A stretch of DNA of 64,000 nucleotides from QFNR01 sp043842855 (lineage in GTDB: Bacteria > Pseudomonadota > Gammaproteobacteria > Burkholderiales > Neisseriaceae), in the NCBI GenBank assembly GCA_043842855.1, contig JBBPJF010000001.1, positions 380,042 through 444,041 on the forward strand, in the 5' to 3' direction. A program made the position numbers and the translations under genes. Under the pieces are notes generated by a model. The model saw only the letters and a program-made list of their open reading frames with translations. It had not been told where the DNA came from and ran no database searches. Below, piece by piece: positions 7,927 to 18,073 of this stretch (its first letter is position 1; every line of letters begins with the position of its first letter).

Positions 7927-10900
7927 CTATTTCCATTCTAAATGGACGTTTGAACTTCCAATCAAATTTTCCAATGCATCTAATAGATCTTCTCGAGGGC
8001 TTAATTTCCATTTAACAGAAGGCTTCAAATAACCCCTAACACAAGAATCTTGGTAAGCTATTTTCAGGGGTACGCCTACTATAGGATCTTGGCTCCTATA
8101 GGTATTTAATAGGGCTAAGAGAGACTCTAAAGGGGTATCAGGGGTAATTTGCACCTCTAAACAATGGGCGTAACGAGACCTAACTTCCTCTAAATCAATT
8201 ATTTTTTTTACGACTACCCTTAATTCATCGGCTTGATGGTATTCAATCTTCTTGATATGAACTTGACAAAATATAGGTATATCGACCTGTAATGATTTTG
8301 CATAGTCTTCCAAAACTTCTTCGCTTAGACTCACTTCACACCTCTGCGTACGATCATCTAACTCCATCAACCACAGTTTTCGTCCTGATCTGGTAATCAA
8401 GCTTCTAAGTTTATTAATAACTCCACCAATCCAAAAGCCCTCCCCTACCTTTAGCTGGGCTAACTTGAGCCGTTTTGGTAAGTGTTCCAAAACAGCTTGA
8501 TAGGGTTCAAATGGATGCCCTGAAATATAAAAACCAACTGCTTGTTTTTCCTCTTGAAGCCTACGACTCAGTTTCCAATTAGGGCTCGGCTTCATTCGAA
8601 CCACTTGCTTTATTTCCTGATCCAAATCAAATAGCCCACCCTGAACCTTATGAGTTTTCCGCTGCTCCGCGTAATCTAAGGCTAATGTAATATTTTCAAA
8701 TAATATTGCCCGATTACTTTCTAATTCATCAAAAGCCCCAGCCCTTATTAATGATTCAAGTACCCGCTTATTAATCACACTTTTGCCCAATCGGGCGCAA
8801 AAATCAAATAAATCCCGATAAGCACCATGTTCTTTTCTTTCTTTAACTATGCAGTCAACTGCATATTCTCCCACCCCTTTAATAGCACCTAGGGCATAGC
8901 GTAAACTATCTGTACTCTCCGGTACAAAATAGTAAAAAGATTGATTAATCGAGGGTGGAAGTATCCGCAACTGGTTTCTCTTGGCGTCTTCATAGAAAAC
9001 TTCTAGCTGATCTGTATTATTTAATTCACTAGACATCGTTGCGCTCATAAATTCTACGTTGTAATGTGCCTTTAACCAAGCTGTCTGGTAAGCAATTAGG
9101 GCATAAGCTGCAGCATGGGATTTATTAAAACCATATCCTGCAAAACGTTCCATGTAATCGAACACTTCGTTAGCCTTTTCTTTTTCTAATCCCCTATGCA
9201 AAGCGCCTTCGACGAAAACAGCCCTTTGCTTCAGCATTTCTTCTAGCTTTTTCTTACCCATAGCTCTGCGTAATAAATCAGCTTGTCCCAAAGTATACCC
9301 AGCACAAACTTGTGCAGTTTGCATTACCTGTTCCTGATAGACCATAATACCGTACGTGGGCCCTAGTATTTCCTGTACATAGGGATGTAAATACTCAAAG
9401 GGCTCTCCTTGCATTCGCCTAATAAAATCAGGGATAAGATCCATAGGACCAGGTCTATAGAGCGCAACAAATGCTATAATTTCTTCAAACTTTGACGGTT
9501 TTGCTTCAACTAACATTCGCTTCATTCCTGAAGACTCAAATTGAAAGATAGCCGTGGTATTAGCCTCTTGAAAAATTTGAAAGGCTTTTTCATCTTCTAA
9601 GGAAATATTTGCAAGGTTGATAGAGGTCCCTCTATGCTGGGTAACCAATTCCTGCGCCATCTGCAAAATAGTTAGATTCCTCAAACCTAAAAAATCAAAC
9701 TTAATTAAGCCCACTGCCTCCACGTCGTCTTTATCATACATAGAAACAGGGGCGGTATCTGTACCAGAGGCTTTGTATATCGGGCAAAAATCTGTCAATT
9801 TTCTAGGAGCAATTAATACACCCCCAGCGTGCATACCCATATTGCGTACAAGATTTTCTAGTTTAAGTGCTAACTCCATTAATTCTTCTGCCGATTCTTC
9901 CTTAAGTAACCTAGGTATTTCTGGTTCTAATTCCATGGATCTTTTTAATCCAACCGGTCTATTAGCCTCTATAGGAATTAGCTTAGATAACTTGTCACAA
10001 AAACTAAAGGGTAAACCCAGCACTCTACCCACGTCCCTTATGACTGCCTTAGAAGACATCGTGCCAAACGTTATGATCTGACTAACTGCTTCTGTGCCGT
10101 ACTTTTCTCGAACATATTCAATCACCCGATTTCGATTCTCCTGACAAAAGTCAATGTCAAAATCTGGCATAGAAACACGCTCTGGATTTAAAAACCTCTC
10201 AAATAACAACCCATATTGGATGGGGTCCAATTCTGTTATATTTAAGCTGTAGGCAACCAGGGATCCCGCTCCTGAGCCCCTACCAGGCCCCACGGGACAA
10301 TTATTATTTTTCGCCCAATTAATAAAATCCGCCACAATAAGAAAATAGCCAGCAAACCCCATTTGAACAATAATTTCGAGCTCGAAGTCGAGCCGTTCTC
10401 GGTAGATGGGTATCTTGTTTTGCCGTAATTCCTCTGCAGGGAATAATTGAAATAATCTATTTTCTAGTCCTTTATGGGCAACCTTGGTTAAATAACTAGC
10501 CAAATCTTCTCCCTCAGGAATGGGAAAATTAGGCAAGCAGGTTTGTCCTAAAGCTAAGCTTACAGTACAGCGCTTAGCAATTTCAAAACTATTCTCGAGA
10601 GCACTGGGCAGATCTTGGAATAGCTCTTCCATCTCTAACGCAGTTAGGCTATATTGACTTGGATGAAAAAGCTGCTTTCTTTTAGGGTCTGCTAAAATAT
10701 CACCCCTAGTGATGCATACCTTCACTTCCTGAGCTGCGAAATCCTCCCGTTTCAAAAATTGTGCCGAATGGGTTGCTACAAGTGGGAGCTCTAGTTCCTG
10801 AGCCAATTTAATCGATCCTAGCAAACTTTTTTCTGCCTGAGCTCGCAGCATTTGAAAATTAAGCTTAACCGTTTCATCTACCTGAACTGGTACCTCAAAG

Positions 10901-11418
10901 AAACGCTGTATTTCTAAATAAAAGGTTCCACTAAACCAATTGCTCAACCTCTTGGCCCAACTAAGTGCTTTATCCCACTGTTCTTGAAGTATATAGTAAC
11001 CAATTACTCCACTCTGGGCTCCTGATAGGGCAATTAGGTGATCCCTTTCTATCGTTTCTAACCAATCCCACTCGATACCAGGTATAGCGCTGCCATCATC
11101 GCTTTCTACATACGCCCTAGTTAAAAGTTGACATAATTGCAGGTAGCCTTTGTAATCTTTAGCCAACAAAACTAAGTGAAAAGGTTCGTGTATATTTTCT
11201 GGATTATTAATCGCAAAATCAGCCCCAAAAATGGGCTTTATGCCATTTTCGCGACATACTTTATAAAACTTGATAGCAGCAAACATATTCATGCTATCCG
11301 TTAGGGCTAAAGCGGGGAACTTTTCTTGTTTGGCAAACGCGATAAGTTCCTCCAGCCGAATGATGCTACTATCAACTGAATATTCTGAATAAAACCTAAG
11401 AGGAACAAATGAAGTCAT
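7927..11418 (-). CDS. dnaE: DNA polymerase III alpha subunit
   Basis: This is the replicative polymerase of the Pol III holoenzyme, 1,163 residues, full length for DnaE1. The PHP domain is N-terminal (LRFYSEYSVDSS, then ALTDSMNMFAAIKFY). The nucleotide-binding GPGRGSGAGSLVAYSL lies near residue 385 and the catalytic aspartates in MPDFDIDF at about 418-425. The thumb and fingers follow (GMKRMLVEAKPSKFEEIIAF, ALYRPGPMDLIP, GYGFNKSHAAAYA), then the HhH and OB-fold regions. It starts 12 bases after the lpxA stop. In E. coli lpxB and rnhB lie between lpxA and dnaE; both are missing here, and accA does not follow. Confidence 0.97.
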   Translation of the reverse strand: MTSFVPLRFYSEYSVDSSIIRLEELIAFAKQEKFPALALTDSMNMFAAIKFYKVCRENGIKPIFGADFAINNPENIHEPFHLVLLAKDYKGYLQLCQLLTRAYVESDDGSAIPGIEWDWLETIERDHLIALSGAQSGVIGYYILQEQWDKALSWAKRLSNWFSGTFYLEIQRFFEVPVQVDETVKLNFQMLRAQAEKSLLGSIKLAQELELPLVATHSAQFLKREDFAAQEVKVCITRGDILADPKRKQLFHPSQYSLTALEMEELFQDLPSALENSFEIAKRCTVSLALGQTCLPNFPIPEGEDLASYLTKVAHKGLENRLFQLFPAEELRQNKIPIYRERLDFELEIIVQMGFAGYFLIVADFINWAKNNNCPVGPGRGSGAGSLVAYSLNITELDPIQYGLLFERFLNPERVSMPDFDIDFCQENRNRVIEYVREKYGTEAVSQIITFGTMSSKAVIRDVGRVLGLPFSFCDKLSKLIPIEANRPVGLKRSMELEPEIPRLLKEESAEELMELALKLENLVRNMGMHAGGVLIAPRKLTDFCPIYKASGTDTAPVSMYDKDDVEAVGLIKFDFLGLRNLTILQMAQELVTQHRGTSINLANISLEDEKAFQIFQEANTTAIFQFESSGMKRMLVEAKPSKFEEIIAFVALYRPGPMDLIPDFIRRMQGEPFEYLHPYVQEILGPTYGIMVYQEQVMQTAQVCAGYTLGQADLLRRAMGKKKLEEMLKQRAVFVEGALHRGLEKEKANEVFDYMERFAGYGFNKSHAAAYALIAYQTAWLKAHYNVEFMSATMSSELNNTDQLEVFYEDAKRNQLRILPPSINQSFYYFVPESTDSLRYALGAIKGVGEYAVDCIVKERKEHGAYRDLFDFCARLGKSVINKRVLESLIRAGAFDELESNRAILFENITLALDYAEQRKTHKVQGGLFDLDQEIKQVVRMKPSPNWKLSRRLQEEKQAVGFYISGHPFEPYQAVLEHLPKRLKLAQLKVGEGFWIGGVINKLRSLITRSGRKLWLMELDDRTQRCEVSLSEEVLEDYAKSLQVDIPIFCQVHIKKIEYHQADELRVVVKKIIDLEEVRSRYAHCLEVQITPDTPLESLLALLNTYRSQDPIVGVPLKIAYQDSCVRGYLKPSVKWKLSPREDLLDALENLIGSSNVHLEWK

Positions 11419-11430
11419 AAAAAGGGGAAA

Positions 11431-12207
11431 TTAGCGAAGGATGCACCGCGTTGCTGTCTCAAAAAAACGATCAAAGACAGCTAGCTCCGGGTATACCTTA
11501 GACAGAGGCTGAATTTTACTCTTGGCCTCTTCTATAGTTAAATCTTGTCGGTAAAGAATGCGGTAAACTTCTTTAATTCGATTGATTGACTCTCTAGTAA
11601 AACCACGGCGCCTCAAACCCTCTAGATTAAGACCTACTGGCTTTAACTTAAACCCAGCAGCCATTACATATGGCGGTATATCTTTATCAACACGCGATGA
11701 AAAAGCCGTCATAGCATGCTCGCCAATCTGACAAAACTGTATAACCAACGTACCTCCCCCTGTGAGCACCCAATCCCTAAGCGTCACATGACCAGCCAAA
11801 GTGGTATTATTGGCTAAGATAGTGTTATTTCCCACCACACAATCGTGGGCGATGTGTACATAAGCCATAATCCAATTATTATCGCCTACACGGGTTTCTT
11901 CTATTCCCGTCACAGTACCTAAATTGATAGTACAGCCCTCGCGGATGGTATTGTTATCCCCAATCAAAAGCCTAGTTTTTTCTCCCTGATACTTTTTATC
12001 CTGGGGTATCGCACCAAGAGAAGCAAATTGAAAGATGTGATTATCCCTGCCAATAGTCGTGTGGCCTTCAATTACAACATGAGACTTGACTATGGTTCCG
12101 GTATCAATTTTAACATTTGGACCAATAACGCTATAGGGTCCAACCACAACATCTGATGCCAACTCTGCTTGTGGGTCAACTATAGCTGTAGGGTGTATAC
12201 GTACCAC
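11431..12207 (-). CDS. lpxA: UDP-N-acetylglucosamine O-acyltransferase
   Basis: This enzyme performs the first step of lipid A synthesis: transfer of a 3-hydroxyacyl chain from ACP to the 3-OH of UDP-GlcNAc in the cytoplasm. The 258-residue protein is a left-handed beta-helix of hexapeptide repeats (IHPTAIVDP, VGPYSVIGP and so on) with the catalytic His at 121 (HIAHDC, equivalent to His125 in E. coli) and the C-terminal helical bundle (LNLEGLRRRGFTRE). The IPQDKKY segment resembles betaproteobacterial LpxA. It is one base from fabZ and in the same operon as lpxD. Confidence 0.97.
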   Translation of the reverse strand: MVRIHPTAIVDPQAELASDVVVGPYSVIGPNVKIDTGTIVKSHVVIEGHTTIGRDNHIFQFASLGAIPQDKKYQGEKTRLLIGDNNTIREGCTINLGTVTGIEETRVGDNNWIMAYVHIAHDCVVGNNTILANNTTLAGHVTLRDWVLTGGGTLVIQFCQIGEHAMTAFSSRVDKDIPPYVMAAGFKLKPVGLNLEGLRRRGFTRESINRIKEVYRILYRQDLTIEEAKSKIQPLSKVYPELAVFDRFFETATRCILR

Positions 12208-12208
12208 T

Positions 12209-12667
12209 TTACTTTACCTTCTTCTGGGCACAAGTAAGTTTAGCCTGTACCGCAACTCTCTCTTCAACTAAGGCATAAGCCGAAAATCTACCTACTCCAC
12301 TTTTATGATTAAGTAAGTTGACATTCAAGATCAATGTATCTCCTGGATAAACCGGCTTTTTGAACCGGGCTTCCGAGATGGCTGCAAAAAGATACATCAT
12401 ATCTTTCTGAGCTTCAAAACTCGCACTAGCCAAAATAGCAGCTGCCTGAGCTAAGGCCTCAATAATGAGTACACCTGGCATGATAGGCTGCTGCGGAAAA
12501 TGCCCACTGAAATAACTTTCATTAATAGTGACATTTTTTAGAGCTTTTATACGCCCGAAGCGCTCTAATTCCAATACCCTATCCACTAACAAAAAAGGGA
12601 ACTGGTGCGGTATCAAACCCTGAAGATCTTTCGCCTCTAGAGGTAAAACTAATCTACTTTCTTCCAT
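12209..12667 (-). CDS. fabZ: 3-hydroxyacyl-ACP dehydratase FabZ
   Basis: FabZ dehydrates 3-hydroxyacyl-ACP in fatty acid elongation and competes with LpxA/LpxD for the same precursor. The 152-residue hot-dog protein has IPHQFPFLLVDR at 19-30, the catalytic His56 (GHFPQQPIMPG) and Glu70 (IIEALAQAA). It lies between lpxD and lpxA with spacers of 1-2 bases, the standard arrangement that balances lipid A against phospholipid. Confidence 0.97.
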   Translation of the reverse strand: MEESRLVLPLEAKDLQGLIPHQFPFLLVDRVLELERFGRIKALKNVTINESYFSGHFPQQPIMPGVLIIEALAQAAAILASASFEAQKDMMYLFAAISEARFKKPVYPGDTLILNVNLLNHKSGVGRFSAYALVEERVAVQAKLTCAQKKVK

Positions 12668-12669
12668 AC

Positions 12670-13716
12670 CTATCTTCTTGTATCATTTTCAGCCATAGCT
12701 CTTTCTAGCTGCTTCAAACGTTGTAGGAAAGCCCTTAGTTGCTTCAAACAAGCAGCATTGTATTGCCAATCATGATACTCTTGGAAGGGATAAGACCCCG
12801 CATATTTTCCACCAGGCTGCTTGATAGAGCGACTTACTATGCATGCTCCAGCTATAAAGGTATCTTCCGCTATTTCCAAATGTCCTACTGTTTTTGCAGC
12901 CCCAGCTATACGACAGCGAGCTCCTATTTTAGTACTTCCAGCCAAACCTACCATGCCAGCCAGAGCTGTATGTTCCCCTATATCACAATTATGAGCAATC
13001 TGTACCAAGTTATCTACCTTCACACCTGTTCGGATAACAGTATTACCTATTGCTCCCCTATCAATACATACATTAGCGCCAATCTCTACTGAATTCTGGA
13101 TCTCTACCCCGCCCACTTGAGGGATTTTTTCCCAACTTTCTCCAGTCCAAGCTAATCCAAATCCGTCAGAACCAATGACTGCACCTGAATGAATCTCCAC
13201 ATCATCCCCAACTTTAACCCCTTGCAAAAGAGTTACCTGAGGATGTATTAGGCAATTTTGACCAATTTCCACACCAGCTTCTATGATACACCCCGCCAAG
13301 ATTCTAGTATTTTCCCCTATCTTCACACCCGAACCAATCACTACTAGTGGCCCAATTTCTACTGAATCATCTATCTGGTCTGAATCAATAACGGCACTAG
13401 GATGTCTAGTACCGTTAGCTGGCTTTAAGGGATAAAAAAAGCGAGAAATCCTTGCATAATAGAGATAGGGATTTTGGGTGATAATAAAGCTCTTCTGTGG
13501 ATAATCCTCAACCTGAAAATCTACACCCACAATTAAAGACTTAGCCTTAGTATCCTTCAACAGAAACCTAAGCTTCGGATCGGTGTAAAAAGTTAATTCC
13601 TCCTCACCAGCTTCCTGCAATGAAGAAATCCCTCGCACCTCAATATCGGCACCGACCAACTTACCACCAAACCTAGCAGTTAACTCAGATAAGTACACCA
13701 ACTTAGGTACAACCAC
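12670..13716 (-). CDS. lpxD: UDP-3-O-acylglucosamine N-acyltransferase
   Basis: This third enzyme of lipid A synthesis N-acylates UDP-3-O-acyl-GlcN. The 348-residue protein has the N-terminal uridine-binding domain (about 1-105, including ISSLQEAGEEELTFY), then hexapeptide repeats with the catalytic His in QIAHNCDIGEH, and a C-terminal helix (QLRAFLQRLKQLERAMAE). It is separated from bamA by 83 bases. The periplasmic chaperone gene skp, usually found between bamA and lpxD, is not there. Confidence 0.97.
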   Translation of the reverse strand: MVVPKLVYLSELTARFGGKLVGADIEVRGISSLQEAGEEELTFYTDPKLRFLLKDTKAKSLIVGVDFQVEDYPQKSFIITQNPYLYYARISRFFYPLKPANGTRHPSAVIDSDQIDDSVEIGPLVVIGSGVKIGENTRILAGCIIEAGVEIGQNCLIHPQVTLLQGVKVGDDVEIHSGAVIGSDGFGLAWTGESWEKIPQVGGVEIQNSVEIGANVCIDRGAIGNTVIRTGVKVDNLVQIAHNCDIGEHTALAGMVGLAGSTKIGARCRIAGAAKTVGHLEIAEDTFIAGACIVSRSIKQPGGKYAGSYPFQEYHDWQYNAACLKQLRAFLQRLKQLERAMAENDTRR

Positions 13717-13799
13717 TCCTCTCCACCTTCTTAATAGTTGTTTAGTCCCTATAAACCCGCAATGAGCAATGCACTAAAGCGCTCCTGTACCTAGTCAAA

Positions 13800-16160
13800 C
13801 TAGAATGTGTTACCAATATTAAACTGGAAGCTTTGCTGTCTATCACCGGGCTTTTTATTCAAAGGCTTAGCCCAACTAAACCTTAGAGCTCCTAATGGAG
13901 AGAACCACACTACCCCAAGACCAGTACTATAACGCAGCTCATTCTTAAAACTACTCTTATATTTTTCCGGATACTCGAAATTATCTATAGGACCGCGTGT
14001 TTTACCATCCCATAGACTTGCTGCATCAGCAAAAAGACTTAGACGAACCGAACGGGAATTTTTTAACCCTGGCATTGGAAAGAAAAGTTCCGCGGTACCT
14101 GAAACCAATTTAGTTCCCCCTAGATAATCTACATCTCCATACCAGTTATTGATCTTCGGGCCCAGGGAAGAGGCATCATATCCCCTTAGCGATCCCATGC
14201 CACCGGTATGGAAATTATAGAAAAAAGGTACATCCTTACTTTTACCATAATTCTTGATATAACCTAACTGACCCGTTAGCATAAAGGTTAAATTGTCAGT
14301 TAATGGCAAGAACCACCATTCCTGATGGGTCAATTTATAGTATTGGTGATCACTAATGTGGGGTAATGTCGCCTCAAACTGGCTATCCAATATATAGCCT
14401 CTAGTCGGCCACATGTAATCATCCACTGTAGAACGCTTCCACGAAATAGAGAGAGGAAAAATATTACTCGAATGCCCATGGTTCTTAATATAATCCTTAT
14501 AATAAATGGGACTCCTTTCATACAAATCGATTCTTCTATGCTGAGCACTCAACCTTATATTCACTTTATCCCAATCAGAAACTGGCACCACCAGACGTGT
14601 TCCACCAGTAAAAGTTTTTTCTTTGTAAGAGCTCGTTTCAATATCATTAGGATCAAATTTTAGAGCACTAAAGTCAAAGCCCAGCCCAATCCCATGTTTA
14701 GTGAAATAAGGATTTAAATAATCCAAACTCAAAGACTTACTAGTACCTCCGGTTGAGACACTCGCTGCCACCTGTCTTCCCGTACCCCATAGATTATCGT
14801 GCTTGAAATCTCCAGCAACCACAACACCATCGTCCTGTACATAACCTACCCTGAAATTGAATAAGCCTGCATTGGTCTCCTTCAGTTTTACCCCTAAGTC
14901 AATTTCATCATCAGACCCTGCTACAGCATTTTCTTCAACTTTCAAATCTTCAAAATAACCAAGTTCCCCCACGCGATCTTTGGAACGGTTAATCTTCTCG
15001 ATGTTATACGGTGCATTTTCCTGTTGCCGCGTTTCTCGGCGAATAACCTCATCCCTAGTTCTAGTATTTCCTTTAATGTTAATTTGGCGAACATATATCT
15101 TCTTATTTGCAGCCACGACGATATCAAAGTCTAACGCACCGTCAGGGTTACGAATCGGATTAACTTGAAGGTCTGCCTTAGCATAACCCCGCTTGCCTAA
15201 TTCAAATTTAATATCACTTAAAACTCTGTCTAACTGGGACTGGTCAAACCACTTAGACAGGGCAAAAGCAAAGCGCTGGCCATGGCCATCTGCTATCTTT
15301 TGTAAACGTGCTATAGGCACTTCCTTGGTTTCACCTGATACTCTAATCTTTCCCCATTTGAAGCGAGTCCCCTCCTCCATAACCACCTTGATAGTCAAAT
15401 TCTTAGGATCCTTCTCATTGACAATAGGCTGCATACTAAGCAATTTGAAATCATAGAAACCTTTATCTTTATAGAAGCGCACCAAGGCCTTTTTATCCTC
15501 CTCACTCTTGCTTTGAGCATAGATATCATCCTTAGTGAGGAAAGAAAGTAAATTATGTTTAGAAAGGGACATATGTCTTCTTAGCACTCGCCCAGAAAAG
15601 GACTTATTTCCCTCAAAAACAAAGTTTCTAATCTTAGTAGTTATACCCTCATCAATGTTTAGCCTAACTGCAACCCGATTTCTTTCTAAGGGGTCCACCT
15701 TCAGATCTACTTTTGCGTTATTTTTACCAAAATTAACATATTCCTGCTGCAGTCCTTCCACTACTGCTTTTAAAACAGCGGGATCATATACTTTGGCTTC
15801 TTTTATTCCCAGCCGGCCTAAGTTTTCTTTGATCAATTGGTTAGAGATCACTTTACCCCCAGACACACTAACCGTATCTACAATCGGACGCTCCACTACT
15901 GTCAATAAGACCTGCTGACCTTGCACCTCCACCTGTACATCTTGAAAATACCCTGTGGCATACAAATCTTTGATGATTTGCTCACCCTTAGTCGAAGTAA
16001 ACTTTTCTCCCACATGTATCGGCAAATAGTCAAATACCGTGTCCGCTTCTATCCTCTGCAGACCCTCTACACGTATATCCTTAATAATGAAATCACCGGC
16101 TATTGCAGAAGTTGATAGCAATAGACTTGCCAGACCAATTACTGTTAATTTTTTATTCAT
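13800..16160 (-). CDS. bamA: Outer membrane protein assembly factor BamA
   Basis: BamA is the central subunit of the BAM complex that folds beta-barrels into the outer membrane, including the autotransporters in this window. I start at the ATG at 16160 (786 residues): AGGTAG lies 6 bases upstream and the N-terminus is then a clean signal peptide (MNKKLTVIGLASLLLSTSAIA, written here as a cleavable Sec leader ending in AIA). A GTG-type extension to 16211 would bury it. Five POTRA domains (about 22-425) precede a 16-strand barrel. Conserved elements visible are MGSLRGYDA (the L6 VRGF/Y-type loop, here LRGYD) and the C-terminal FNIGNTF ending in Phe. Confidence 0.96.
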   Translation of the reverse strand: MNKKLTVIGLASLLLSTSAIAGDFIIKDIRVEGLQRIEADTVFDYLPIHVGEKFTSTKGEQIIKDLYATGYFQDVQVEVQGQQVLLTVVERPIVDTVSVSGGKVISNQLIKENLGRLGIKEAKVYDPAVLKAVVEGLQQEYVNFGKNNAKVDLKVDPLERNRVAVRLNIDEGITTKIRNFVFEGNKSFSGRVLRRHMSLSKHNLLSFLTKDDIYAQSKSEEDKKALVRFYKDKGFYDFKLLSMQPIVNEKDPKNLTIKVVMEEGTRFKWGKIRVSGETKEVPIARLQKIADGHGQRFAFALSKWFDQSQLDRVLSDIKFELGKRGYAKADLQVNPIRNPDGALDFDIVVAANKKIYVRQINIKGNTRTRDEVIRRETRQQENAPYNIEKINRSKDRVGELGYFEDLKVEENAVAGSDDEIDLGVKLKETNAGLFNFRVGYVQDDGVVVAGDFKHDNLWGTGRQVAASVSTGGTSKSLSLDYLNPYFTKHGIGLGFDFSALKFDPNDIETSSYKEKTFTGGTRLVVPVSDWDKVNIRLSAQHRRIDLYERSPIYYKDYIKNHGHSSNIFPLSISWKRSTVDDYMWPTRGYILDSQFEATLPHISDHQYYKLTHQEWWFLPLTDNLTFMLTGQLGYIKNYGKSKDVPFFYNFHTGGMGSLRGYDASSLGPKINNWYGDVDYLGGTKLVSGTAELFFPMPGLKNSRSVRLSLFADAASLWDGKTRGPIDNFEYPEKYKSSFKNELRYSTGLGVVWFSPLGALRFSWAKPLNKKPGDRQQSFQFNIGNTF

Positions 16161-16882
16161 TTTTCTACCTAAAATTTTAACAAAAGCATTGAAAAGGGTC
16201 ACCTGCACCAAAAGTTAGGATCCGAACCAATCCTAACTACACTGCATCACCAAACCAACTTCCTTTAACTCAACTACATCCACTCATCCTGGAAATTCTG
16301 CTCTACTTTAAACAACGTCTGACGCAGACTAAATCCTATTTTTAGATCGAGAGATGAAAAGGACAGTAGATACCCTGCGATCCCAGTTAGTGTAACACAC
16401 CACGTCCAAACGACACCGACGTCTTAGCAAAATCTTTCAACCACCTCTAGTTTCTCTCAAACATCAATGCTCGCCTAATCAAATACCGTAAGCCTATTTC
16501 CGTCAAACCAGCAGATCAAGTTGCATGATAAATGCCTCAATTTATTTTGGCAAGCCCACAATTCTCTCACCCCAACTAAGCAAATCCTTATAGTTTCCTT
16601 GATGAAACCCACCCTCCCGAATGATTCAAGTCTACAGACAAGTAAACTTCTTAGTTGAAATTCTCTATCACTAACTTCTCAGATGTTTAGTAAAAAGTAA
16701 TAAATTTCAGCTTCCTATGCCTCAAGCCCTATGTCAAAACTAAGAAAAACTTAACCTGACCTCTAACTCCTGTTTAAAAACCCCGAAAGTATTTTTCAAA
16801 CTAAAGCAAGCGCAACTCAATTACTCTATAGTAAAGCGTCCCAGAAATTTTCCTCCAATAAAACAAAAGCAGAAGTTACTGG
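16161..16882. other. 722-bp spacer between dxr and bamA, where rseP is normally found
   Basis: In most proteobacteria the site-2 protease gene rseP (about 1.35 kb) sits here. I searched by eye on the minus strand for its HExxH, PDZ and LDG motifs and found none. The longest minus-strand open stretch (about 46 codons, reading through 16,430-16,290) does not resemble RseP. No RNA gene or repeat is apparent. The bamA promoter should lie in the part nearest 16,200. Confidence 0.55.
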
Positions 16883-18058
16883 TTAAATTGTATCCTTAAC
16901 GCAATGCTTTACACGCCTCTCAATCTCTTTCCTTACCCTTTGTTCCTTTAACAACAAACTTTCTAAACTATCATGTTTTTCCAATTCAAAATAATTCAAG
17001 GCTTCCGAAACTAATCTATAAATCGAGGTAAATTTTATTCTTCCTTGTAAAAATAAATTAACTGCTGTCTCATTGGCAGCATTGAATATACAACCAGCAT
17101 CAAGGCCTTGAGCTAACACCTCATAAGCTAGTCGCAACGCAGGGAAGCGAGCTTCTTCCACACCCTCAAAATGAAGCCCAGCCAAAACTTCTAAACACAG
17201 AGCATTAGACCCCGAAATAATCCGCTCAGGATAAGCTAGAGCATACGCAATAGGGACTTTCATATCCGGTACTGACAGCTGTGCTAACACTGAACCATCA
17301 ATAAGCTCAACTAGACTATGTATTACACTTTCCGGATGAATGACGACACTAATCTGAGTACTATCAATATTAAACAACCAATATGCTTCAATTACTTCCA
17401 AAGCTTTATTCATCATAGTCGCAGAATCAACAGAAATCTTCTTCCCCATACACCAGTTGGGATGTTTTAAAGCATGCGCAACCGTAGCCTGAGGCAGTGT
17501 ATCAAGCTCCCATCTTAAAAAAGGACCCCCTGAAGCTGTTAAAATAACCCTTTTGAGCTGCTTTCTATCCGATGGTAAAACCTGGAATATAGCACTATGC
17601 TCACTATCAAGTGGTAATACCAAAGCTCCTGACTTTTTAACTTGTTCATAAAATAACCCCCCAGCAACTACGAGGGTCTCCTTATTGGCAAGCAAAATCT
17701 TTTTTCCAGCTCTAGCAGCTGCAAAAGTGGGCAAGGCCCCGGCAGACCCGACTATCGCCGCAAGTACAGTATCTACTTCAGGCGCACTAGCTACCCAATC
17801 TAAAGCCTCAACGCCTGTTAAAACAGTGGTAACCTTGTCGCCCCCAAGGGATTCTCTTAACCATTGACCATCTGCCTCATTCATTAATACTGCATATTTG
17901 GGTTGGTAGCGCTTACACTGCTCCAACAACTTTTCTTTGTTTAGACAAGCAGTCAGAGCAAAAACCTCAAATAATTCTGGATGTACGGCCATCACCTGTA
18001 GTGCACTAGTACCCACACTGCCAGTAGCACCTAATACTGTTACGCTTTGCTTAGTCAT
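16883..18058 (-). CDS. dxr: 1-deoxy-D-xylulose 5-phosphate reductoisomerase
   Basis: This is the committed step of the MEP isoprenoid pathway, converting DXP to MEP with NADPH. The 391-residue protein shows the nucleotide-binding GATGSVGTSA at 9-18, the LANKETLV segment, the metal/substrate motif LDSEHSAIFQ and SASGGPF-type loop (here TASGGPF), and the C-terminal helical domain. It is 15 bases downstream of cdsA in the uppS-cdsA-dxr run, which links isoprenoid and phospholipid precursors to the envelope. Confidence 0.97.
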   Translation of the reverse strand: MTKQSVTVLGATGSVGTSALQVMAVHPELFEVFALTACLNKEKLLEQCKRYQPKYAVLMNEADGQWLRESLGGDKVTTVLTGVEALDWVASAPEVDTVLAAIVGSAGALPTFAAARAGKKILLANKETLVVAGGLFYEQVKKSGALVLPLDSEHSAIFQVLPSDRKQLKRVILTASGGPFLRWELDTLPQATVAHALKHPNWCMGKKISVDSATMMNKALEVIEAYWLFNIDSTQISVVIHPESVIHSLVELIDGSVLAQLSVPDMKVPIAYALAYPERIISGSNALCLEVLAGLHFEGVEEARFPALRLAYEVLAQGLDAGCIFNAANETAVNLFLQGRIKFTSIYRLVSEALNYFELEKHDSLESLLLKEQRVRKEIERRVKHCVKDTI

Positions 18059-18073
18059 CCATCAATTTCTTCT

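Noticed and set aside
16212..16882. Possible remnant of rseP
   Set aside because: The longest minus-strand stretch is about 46 codons with no HExxH, PDZ or LDG motif; nothing supports a pseudogene call.
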